Assembly: GCA_048213135.1 (NCBI GenBank)
Contig: PS015093.1
Span: forward strand, 119,523-156,942
From: Reclinomonas americana ATCC 50394
Taxonomy: Eukaryota; Jakobida; Jakobea; Jakobida
Direction: 5' to 3'
DNA: 37,420 nucleotides
Made by a program: the position numbers and the translations under genes
Notes under the pieces: generated by a model
The model's input: only the letters and a program-made list of their open reading frames with translations
Database searches by the model: none
What the model was told of the DNA's origin: nothing
Shown: positions 20,774 through 37,420 of the stretch, one piece after another
Layout: each line of letters starts with the position of its first letter
Position numbering within the stretch: the first letter of the stretch is position 1

Positions 20774-22417
20774 GCAAAGGAAGAGAGAAATTGAGGTGAA
20801 GTGCGATGGTATTGCCAGAGAGACAAGTGGGGGGCGAGTGGGAGGTGAAGGAGAGAAAGAGGAGAGAGGCGCAGGAAGAGAGAGGTGAAGAGAGAAGGGG
20901 CGGAGAGGGATTCGAAGAGAGAGAGAGAGAGAGACAGAGAGACAAAGTGAGGGAGAGGCGAAGGGAGAGAAAAAGGAAAAGGGAATGAGAAACGAAGAGA
21001 GGCAGAGGGGCGTTCGTGAAGTCGGATGGAGACAACAGGGGAGCGAAGGTTGAGGGAGGTGAAGGGAGCGAGTGGGAGGCGACGGGTGACAGAGGCGAAG
21101 GTGGAGGGAGAGAGAAGGCGAAGGGAGGGAGAGGGAGACGAAGGGAGAGAGGGGAAGGGTCGGGGAATAATATTGGAGTCGGGGAGAAGGCAAGCACAGA
21201 TGATGTTTGCGAAGTGGGATGGTGTTATCAGAGACAATTGGGGACAGAGATGAGAGAGACAAATGGAGAGAGAGGGAGAGCCAAAGGAAGAAGAGAGAGA
21301 GAGGGAGACAAACGGAGTGNNNNNNNNNNNNNNNNNNNNNNNNNNNNNNNNNNNNNNNNNNNNNNNNNNNNTTCTCCCTCTCCCCTCCTTCGCCTTCTCG
21401 CTCCTTCTTCGCCTCCCACTCTCTCCCGTATTGTCTTCTGATAACATCATCTCACTTCACAAACGCTCCTCTGCGCTCTTCTTCTCCCTCTCTATGTCCC
21501 CAACTTCGATATTCGTTTCCTCTACTCTCATTTCGCTCTCCGTTCGCCTCACTCTCCGTCCGTACACCTCTCTCTCCTCCTTCGCCTCTCACTCTCTCCC
21601 CTATTGTCTGTCTGCGAACACCATCCCACTTCGCAAACATCATCTGTGCTTGCCTTCTCCCTCTCTGTCCCCGACTCCAAATTTGTTTCCCCAGTCCTTT
21701 ACCCTCTCTCCCTTCGCCTCCTTCTNNNNNNNNNNNNNNNNNNNNNNNNNNNNNNNNNNNNNNNNNNNNNNNNNNNNNNNNNNNNNNNNNNNNNNNNNNN
21801 NNNNNNNNNNNNNNNNNNNNNNNNNNNNNNNNNNNNNNNNNNNNNNNNNNNNNNNNNNNNNNNNNNNNNNNNNNNNNNNNNNNNNNNNNNGAAAGAGAGG
21901 GGAAGGGACGGGGAATAATTTTGTAGTCGGGGGAAAATGGCGATCGCAGAGGAGCGTTGCTGAAGTGGAATGGTGTTGCTGACGTCCACTGGTGACAGGG
22001 ACTGCGCCGATCTATTCCCGAAGGCTTTGCGTACTTCCACGTCGAGTTCGAGCAGGGTGGCGGTTTCGCGCACATTATCGAGGAGGAGAAGGAGTGGTCG
22101 CAGGGCTTTGGAGAGGATATCGTTGGTGGCATGCTGGAGATGGACCCGGAGCAGGTGAGCAACAAAAAGAACGGCTTATTCCTCCTCCTCTGTCTCACTC
22201 ATTCGTCGCGCAGTACCTGGGACGCCGACGCGGCAAAGGCGCAGCCACGAATGCCGCTGCGGCGGTGTCGGAGCGCGACCGCCTGCGCAGCTTCCTCAAG
22301 ATGTGGGAGCCTTACGATTGGACGCAGATGCTGGATGGAGGCGATTATGAGGGTTCATCTGCCGCCCCCGCCGCCACCACCACCACAACGACGGAGACGG
22401 CTGCTGCGGGAGAGTAG
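15347..22417 (+). CDS. CWF19L2: CWF19L2/Cwf19-like spliceosome-associated protein (5' end uncertain, one gap)
   Basis: Exons read from homology: 15347-15530, 15589-15806 (runs into a gap), 16185-16310, 17547-17708, 17771-18492, 18645-18843, 19597-19650, 19822-19929, 19993-20071, 20143-20576, 21999-22154 and 22214-22417. Diagnostic stretches in order: REEWMT; ELNPYLKDGGSGLP; GGAMWRRKAVQRARE; a His/Asp/Arg-rich low-complexity segment (17840-18110); KLNKLAGRAMKAQLSGKTEL; then the CwfJ C-terminal domain 1 with CQWCM, APIYFKKAIMEAGSEWS and IPEGFAYFHVEF; and domain 2 with FLKMWEPYDWTQML. Members act late in splicing, in intron-lariat spliceosome disassembly and debranching. Four donors are unusual (GTTGCG three times, GTTTCG once). 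The join at 15530/15589 is a best guess; a 28-bp intron at 15553-15580 is the alternative. The start codon is not determined, and exons may be missing in the gaps at 15807-16184 and 19085-19416. Confidence 0.88.
15807..16184. other. Assembly gap (N) inside CWF19L2
   Basis: A run of N interrupts the gene between REEWMT...GKDKNG and the next readable residues. Coding sequence or an intron may be hidden. Confidence 0.99.
16311..17546 (+). repeat. Long CWF19L2 intron with (CT)n and a gap
   Basis: The intron begins purine-rich (GGGGAAAGG-type, 16320-16385) and ends pyrimidine-rich, with (CT)n at 16903-16927 and 17177-17224 and further CT/GT mixes to 17460. N fills 16928-17166. The unique sequence at 16440-16890 contains no exon that I could join to the protein. 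Confidence 0.7.
18844..19596 (+). repeat. CWF19L2 intron with (GT)n array and gap
   Basis: A purine tract (18855-18915) precedes an almost pure (GT)n run from 18971 to about 19067. N runs from 19085 to 19416, followed by more GT-rich sequence with the unit GTGTGCGTGTCAGTAT twice (near 19421 and 19443). The gap lies within the microsatellite, which probably caused the assembly break. Confidence 0.85.
20577..21998 (+). repeat. CWF19L2 intron made of direct and inverted copies of one repeat family
   Basis: The segment around 21160-21250 (with GATGTTTGCGAAGTGGGATGG) recurs as its reverse complement around 21605-21705. A more diverged inverted copy lies near 21425-21470, and direct copies lie near 20795-20825 and 21905-21985. 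Between them are GA-rich (20580-21318) and CT-rich (21372-21725) stretches, with N at 21320-21371 and 21726-21890. The arms could pair in DNA or RNA. Confidence 0.75.
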
Positions 22418-22435
22418 TCTTGATTTCTTTACCAT

Positions 22436-25200
<2,765 letters not shown>

Positions 25201-25516
25201 TGTCTGCAGACCACCGTCATCGTGAAAGTCTTTTCGCTGTGATGCATGAGAGAAGGGGGTGAGTGAGAGTTACAAGATCTCGTGGAAGCGAGTGTGCGAA
25301 ACTCGGCGTGTGCGTTTCATTTGCAGTGCAGAGTGGCTGCTGACAAGGACAAGGACGCAGACTTTCTTTCGTCAACTGCAAACTTTGAAGTTTTCGTAGG
25401 TCTTCTGGTATGTCACAAAGAGCGCTGTCGTCTGTGCTGCAGCAGGCTACACTGCTGCATGTTCACGATGTTCATTACTGCAAATGACAATCCTTGCTCG
25501 CATGCTTCTTTTCCTT
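25201..25516. other. Spacer between the JAMM gene and NLR-B, no gene seen
   Basis: Both neighbours are on the minus strand, so this stretch should hold the NLR-B 3' UTR and the JAMM promoter. No coding sequence or RNA gene is supportable. Confidence 0.5.
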
Positions 25517-33054
<7,538 letters not shown>

Positions 33055-33288
33055 GTATGCATGCAAGTGGACCACGCACTCGCCGGCATTGCCGAGAAGA
33101 TCAAGAACATGTGTGTGTTGTGTGAGTACCCTCCATCCCTCTGCCTGATCTCCTCTTCTTATTCACCGTGACTCACCGTTCCCGCAACAGACTGCGTGGA
33201 CATCACCGAGGTTCCCGATTTCACCAAGATGTACGAGTTGTACGAGCCATGCAGCATCATGTTCTTCTTCCGCAACAAGCACATCATG
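33055..33288 (+). CDS. DIM1: Dim1/TXNL4A, U5 snRNP 15-kDa protein: two middle exons
   Basis: Exons 33055-33121 and 33191-33288 join in phase 1 (TGT|GTGAGT, CAACAG|AC). They encode a stretch with CMQVDHALAGIAEKIKN, then YCVDITEVPDFTKMYELYEP and MFFFRNKHIM. This is an almost direct match to the thioredoxin-fold Dim1 family, a core part of the U4/U6.U5 tri-snRNP needed before spliceosome activation. The second exon ends at ATG|GTACGT, exactly before the family's DLGTGNNN segment. That segment is not found downstream on this strand; it is on the minus strand at 34180-34335. The first exons (about 36 residues in the usual 142-residue protein) are not visible. The identity is secure; the gene is incomplete because of assembly gaps rather than decay. 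Confidence 0.92.
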
Positions 33289-34048
33289 GTACGTCCTCAT
33301 AGCCCTCCCTGCACGCGCTGTCCATGAGCTCGCACATTGTTGTCACTCTCGTGAGCGTACACTTATTCTGGTCATTCGTAACTTCTTGTATCACTCGTGT
33401 TTCTATTGTTTCTCGATCTCTGCCGTCCAATGTCGCTAACTCATCAGTCTCACGATGACTCTTCCTCTCTCTCTCTCTGTTTCTGCTTATCCTGCTCACA
33501 CTTGTTCATTCTCTCTTTCCCTTCATTCATTCTCACTCTCACTGACCGTCTCTTCTCTCCCCTCCTCTCATCTCTTCTTCTCTCTCTCTCTCTCTCTCGC
33601 CTGTCTACTCCTCCGTCTCCTCTTTCCCTCTTCCCCTCCCCTTCCCTCTTGCTTCCCCTCTTCTCACCCCTTCCCCTTATCGNNNNNNNNNNNNNNNNNN
33701 NNNNNNNNNNNNNNNNNNNNNNNNNNNNNNNNNNNNNNNNNNNNNNNNNNNNNNNNNNNNNNNNNNNNNNNNNNNNNNNNNNNNNNNNNNNNNNNNNNNN
33801 NNNNNNNNNNNNNNNNNNNNNNNNNNNNNNNNNNNNNNNNNNNNNNNNNNNNNNNNNNNNNNNNNNNNNNNNNNNNNNNNNNNNNNNNNNNNNNNNNNNN
33901 NNNNNNNNNNNNNNNNNNNNNNNNNNNNNNNNNNNNNNNNNNNNNNNNNNNNNNNNNNNNNNNNNNNNNNNNNNNNNNNNNNNNNNNNNNNNNNNNNNNN
34001 NNNNNNNNNNNNNNNNNNNNNNNNNNNNNNNNNNNNNNNNNNNNNNNN

Positions 34049-34338
34049 GTCAACGGTAACAAGGATATTTTCACGTCGCTTTTTCTCACTTTCTACATCA
34101 CGCGGGCACGGGAGGAGTCACGGCCCGCACACAAAAAAACGCATATACAGATAGATACACACACACACACACACAAGCCTCAGTATCGGTACTTGGTGGA
34201 GTAGTCCTTGGGGCCGACCACCAGACCGCGGCCCTTGCGTGCGCCGCGGTAGACCACCTCGATAATGTCGATCAGCTCTTGCTTGTCGGTGAGTGCCCAG
34301 TTGATCTTGTTGTTGTTGCCGGTGCCGAGGTCGACCTG
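34049..34338 (-). other. Probably misoriented contig between two gaps, carrying the last Dim1 exon
   Basis: This 290-base island is bounded by N on both sides (33683-34048 and 34339-34358). It carries the terminal Dim1 exon on the minus strand while the preceding exons are on plus. The simplest reading is that the scaffold joined this contig in the wrong direction. Confidence 0.8.
34180..34335 (-). CDS. DIM1: Dim1/TXNL4A, terminal exon (on flipped contig)
   Basis: The sense sequence begins right after CAG and encodes VDLGTGNNNKINWAL, then the Dim1 C-terminus with VYRGARKGRGLVV and KDYSTKYRY, followed by TGA (34180-34182). It starts in phase 0, and the upstream Dim1 exon at 33288 ends in phase 0 at RNKHIM, so the two fit without loss or overlap of residues. 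Dim1 is single-copy and extremely conserved in eukaryotes, which makes a second truncated gene less likely than an inverted contig. No frameshift or stop is present. The visible total is 106 residues. Confidence 0.92.
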   Translation of the reverse strand, partial: VDLGTGNNNKINWALTDKQELIDIIEVVYRGARKGRGLVVGPKDYSTKYRY

Positions 34339-34477
34339 NNNNNNNNNNNNNNNNNNNNGTGTTGCTGGGCGAGGGAAGGAGGTGAGGGGGAGGGGAGGAG
34401 AGGGAGGGGAGGAGAGGGAGGGGAGGAGCAGGGTCTGGTTCAGTTGCGGTGCATCTCTCTCTCTCTCTCTCCTCATT

Positions 34478-34985
34478 AAGTTCTCTCAGCAGCACACACC
34501 GGGATGACATGGAGATGCACCGCAGCAAAGAGGAAGAGTTCGACAACCGGCAGCTGCACTCCTCACTCCCTGTCCCCTCGAGAAGTTCTTTCCGCAGCAC
34601 ACACCAGTTTGGCAGAAAGATGCACCGCACCAACGAGTGAGACTTCAACAACCGGCAGCTGCACCAAGCCCTGCTCCTCACTCCCCATTCCCTCGTGAAG
34701 TTCTTTCCGCAGCACACAGCACGTTGACAGAGAGATGCACCGCAGCAAGGAGGAAAAGTTCGACAACCGGCAGCTGCACCAAACCTTGCTCCTCACTCCC
34801 TATCTCTCGTGAAGTTCTTTCCGCAGCACACACCGGGTTGATAGAGAGATGCACCGCTGCAAAGAGGAAGAGTTCGACAACTGGCACTGCACCAGACCCT
34901 TCTCACTCCCATATCCCCTCGTTAAGTTCTTTCCGTAACACACACCAGTTTGACTGCCCAAGTCAGCATTGTTGGTTTTGAGCAC
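34478..34985. repeat. Five-copy ~113-bp minisatellite
   Basis: Units beginning AAGTTCTTTCCGCAGCACAC start at 34478, 34583, 34698, 34812 and 34924 (periods 105, 115, 114 and 112). Each contains GATGCACCGC, then GAAGAGTTCGACAACCGGCA and a CTCACTCCC segment. The fifth copy is truncated. Stop codons and the uneven period argue against coding. From 34986 to 35156 nothing recognisable is seen. Confidence 0.88.
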
Positions 34986-35156
34986 GTTTGCCCTCCTTAT
35001 TGATCATGAGCTGCCAAGTTCCGCAGTCATCTTCGATATTTCACGTTGTGACGCCAAGATCAGCATTCAGTCAATAATACCGCCGGTATCTCCTGGTAAA
35101 CCATGCCGCCCTCCTTGTCGGCACCCCCCTCGTTCATAAACAAGCCCATTCACTGC

Positions 35157-36785
35157 TCACAGACCGAGCATTGCATCCAGGTCTTCCTCCTCTTCTTCCT
35201 CCACCTCTTTTCGCATATCAAGCTGCGGAGCACTCGCCCTTGGCGGTGCTGGCGGCGGCGGTGGTGGAGGTGGCGCCTGCTGCGACGCACTGTCATCCTC
35301 CTGGGTGAGTTTTGGCACGGCGAGAAACGTCTTGCGCTTGCGGGAAGCCGGCGCATCGGCGACGAATGGATTGGAGGCTGCTGGTGGTGGAGGTGGAGGT
35401 GGTGGGGGAGGCGGCGGGAGTGGATCCCGAGTGGTGCAGATCACCGGCCGCAGCGCCAGTGCCGGCACTTGCGGCCGTGGAGGCGGTGGAGGTGGTGGCG
35501 GCGGGGGCGGAGAACCGTGACCATACCCGCCTGAGTTGAACGAGAGTCCGGAGAGGACGGGAGGGGTGAGCGCGCCCACTCCCATGCCCACGCTGCCGAG
35601 ACCGGCGCCGGGCGAGAAACTCTCAAAGCCAGTGGCGGCACTGCGGCGCGCCCCAAAGCCCGAGCCATCGGCATCGTCGTCGAGGCGGCGCTGGAGCGGG
35701 AAAAGGGGAAATGAGTGGAAGGAGAGAAGACAAAGAGAACCCTTCACTGCCACGCACCACTGTCGACTGGCGCACCGACGTCGCCGACCCGGGCAGCTGA
35801 CCCATTGTGGCTGGCGAGCCGAAGCGACGCAGCGATGCCAGCTGGGAGCCCGTCACCGAGTTGGCGGCGGCGGCTACGGAGGGCGGGGCGTGCACGCTGA
35901 CAACGTTGAGTGGGGTGACAATCAGGCACTGGCGGTCGTAGCTCGGCGCAAAGAGGGCGCAGTTGCGCAGCACGACTGCGGTGTATGGGCGGAGGAGGTC
36001 GGGGTGGAGGTCGGCCACGCGGCGGTGGATGGTGGATTGAAGGGTCCCTGAGATTGGGGAAGGGGGATAAGGGGGAAGGGAGGAGGGGAAAAGGAGGGGC
36101 GAGGAGAAGGAAGGGAGTGGAAGGAAGGAGGAACTGACAGAAGTGAAAGAGGTGAACGGGAGGAGAGGCGAAAACGAAAGGGATGGACATGATCAGAGAG
36201 GGGATGGAGAGAGGGACGGACAAGCTCAGTGGGGCAAGGGAGAGAGGGGAAGTGCCAGAAGTGAAAGCGGTAAATGGGAGAGGCGAAAGCGAATGGCAGG
36301 AAGACAGGAAGGACAAGCTCAATAGGTAAGGGAGATGAAATAGGAGAGGCGGAAGGGAGCGGGAAGGAGAGGCTCAGTGGGAACGGGAAAGGAAAGCGAG
36401 GCAGAAGGGAGAGGGAAGGGAGAACTGACAGAAGTGAAAGAGGTGAACGGGAGGAGAGGCGAAAAAGAAAGGGATGGACATGATCAGAGAGGGAATGGAG
36501 AGAGGGACGGATAAGCTCAGTGGGGCAAGGGAGAAAGGGGAAGTGACAGAAGTGAAAGCGGTAAATGGGAGAGGCGAAAGCGAATGGATCGAGAATCGAG
36601 ATGGCAGGAAAAGAGAGAAAAGCAACGCGGAATACATCTGTGCAGGCCGTCGCTCGGACTCTCAAGCAAAGCGTCGCCCAGAGATATCAAGGTGCCCACT
36701 CCGCACCTGTGCCATCATACACCGTCACCAGCACATCATCGTCGTTGCTGTCGACAGACTTGACCAGAACGCTGATAAGCGCCAC
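35157..36785 (-). CDS. HROB: HROB-like homologous recombination factor with OB fold (5' partial)
   Basis: Three exons are visible: 36707-36785, 35758-36047 and 35157-35690, about 300 aa. They join in phase 1 (CAG|GTGCGG) and phase 0 (GTG|GTGCGT). The first two exons encode ALISVLVKSVDSNDDDVLVT, then YDGTG-TLQSTIHRR and VVLRNCALFAPSYDRQCLIV, ending TPLNVVSVH. This order matches the OB-fold region (DUF4539) of HROB, with DPTGE...GTVHR...ITP/VTP-N counterparts. A 110-residue Pro-rich linker follows, then an acidic C-terminus ending EEDLDAMLGL, resembling HROB's acidic DLDGLL tail. HROB binds MCM8-MCM9 helicase during recombination repair. The 5' end is unresolved: upstream of 36785 lies a minisatellite and the window ends at 37420. 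Assignment rests on motif order, so it is moderate. Confidence 0.65.
36048..36706 (-). repeat. HROB-like intron with a 291-bp-period duplication
   Basis: Two copies of a segment of about 160 bp, starting AACTGACAGAAGTGAAAG at 36132 and 36423, are nearly identical. They include GGGATGGACATGATCAGAGA and AGAAGTGAAAGCGGTAAATG. The region between them is a more diverged GA-rich relative of the same unit. Confidence 0.85.
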
Positions 36786-36837
36786 CTGCAAAACTGTTTT
36801 AGTGCCAGGCGCAAACTCTCTCTCGAAAGGAGCACAG

Positions 36838-37195
36838 CTAGAGGAGCGGAGCAGAGCGAGAGGAGCGGAGCAGCGAGAGGAGCGGAGCAGCGAGAGGAGC
36901 GGAGCACAGCGAGAGGAGCGGAGCAGCGCGAGAGGAGCGGAGCAGCGCGAGAGGAGCGGAGCACAGCGAGAGGAGCGGAGCAGCGCGAGAGGAGCGGAGC
37001 ACAGCGAGAGGAGCGGAGCAGCGCGAGAGGAGCGGAGCACAGCGAGAGGAGCGGAGCACAGCGACAGGAGCGGAGCACAGCGAGAGGAACGAAGCACAGC
37101 GAGAGGAACGGGAGCACAGCGAGAAGAACGAAGCAGAGCGAGAGGAACAGAGCACAGCGAGAGGAACGGAGCACAGCGAGAGGAAAAGAAAGCAG
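36838..37195. repeat. Minisatellite of ~17-19 bp units upstream of the HROB-like exons
   Basis: About twenty tandem copies of GAGAGGAGCGGAGCACAGC or its shorter form lacking two bases. The array is regular from 36838 to about 37090 and degenerates after that (GAACGAAGC variants). It most likely lies in an intron or just upstream of the gene. The remaining 37196-37420 is CT-rich sequence with no recognisable gene. Confidence 0.9.
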
Positions 37196-37420
37196 GGAGA
37201 AGAGGAGTAGCGCTATGAGAGAGAGCCCATTCCCTTCTCCCCCACACTCCCTTTCCCTTCTCCTTCCACTCATCGCTTCTCGCTTCCCCTTCCCACTTGC
37301 CTTCCTCTTCTCTTTCTACACTCCCCTCCCTCCCATATGTCAACTTCACCACCAACAGTCCCTTCTCCCACTTTCCCCTCCTTCCCGCTATCCCTCCCTT
37401 GCCCCTTCTCTCCCCTCCCT

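Noticed and set aside
34180-34335. A second, truncated Dim1 gene on the minus strand
   Set aside because: The exon starts at the exact residue and phase where the plus-strand gene stops, and the island is flanked by gaps, so a flipped contig is simpler.

Overview
This window is nuclear DNA of a eukaryote, most likely a free-living unicellular protist; I cannot name the lineage. The case for a eukaryote is direct. Genes are broken by many short introns with pyrimidine-rich AG acceptors. They encode eukaryote-only proteins: a Bet1-type SNARE, the splicing factors CWF19L2 and Dim1, a JAMM deubiquitinase-like protein and an HROB-like recombination factor. Introns and spacers are full of (CT)n, (GA)n and (GT)n microsatellites and minisatellites, and eleven N-gaps interrupt the scaffold, mostly inside those repeats.

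Layout: 1-539 is the 3' end of a protein with a possible prenylation tail (CVLL). 1244-8502 is a three-gene block: a solo seven-blade WD40 protein (+), a large NLR-like receptor (NLR-A, -), and a second solo WD40 protein (+) that is head-to-head with NLR-A. 9542-11545 is a Bet1-like Qc-SNARE (+). 11839-14566 is a secreted or membrane-entering M14 zinc carboxypeptidase (-, five exons). 15347-22417 is CWF19L2 (+, about 12 exons). 22436-25200 is a JAMM/MPN+ protease (-) whose stop codon lies 18 bases from that of CWF19L2. 25517-31166 is a second receptor (NLR-B, -) with 14 WD40 blades. 33055-34335 is Dim1, whose last exon is on the wrong strand because a small contig between two gaps appears to be flipped. 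35157-36785 is the 3' part of an HROB-like gene (-).

The most interesting system is the NLR-like pair with its solo WD40 relatives. Splicing joins a short exon encoding a ubiquitin-like fold to a second exon. That exon encodes a probable DZIP3-type HEPN domain (R-x4-H kept), a NACHT NTPase, pentapeptide repeats and WD40 blades. In NLR-B the blades are nearly identical 126-bp units that differ mainly at the predicted ligand-contact positions. This is the pattern known from fungal HET-E/HET-D incompatibility receptors. The two solo WD40 proteins share the same blade consensus plus a conserved C-terminal tail, so they may be sensors, decoys or partners. The immune role is inference.

A second theme is splicing. 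Exons joined by protein homology show donors of the GTGAG/GTGCG kind, plus a recurring non-standard donor, GTTGCG, used at least six times in three genes.
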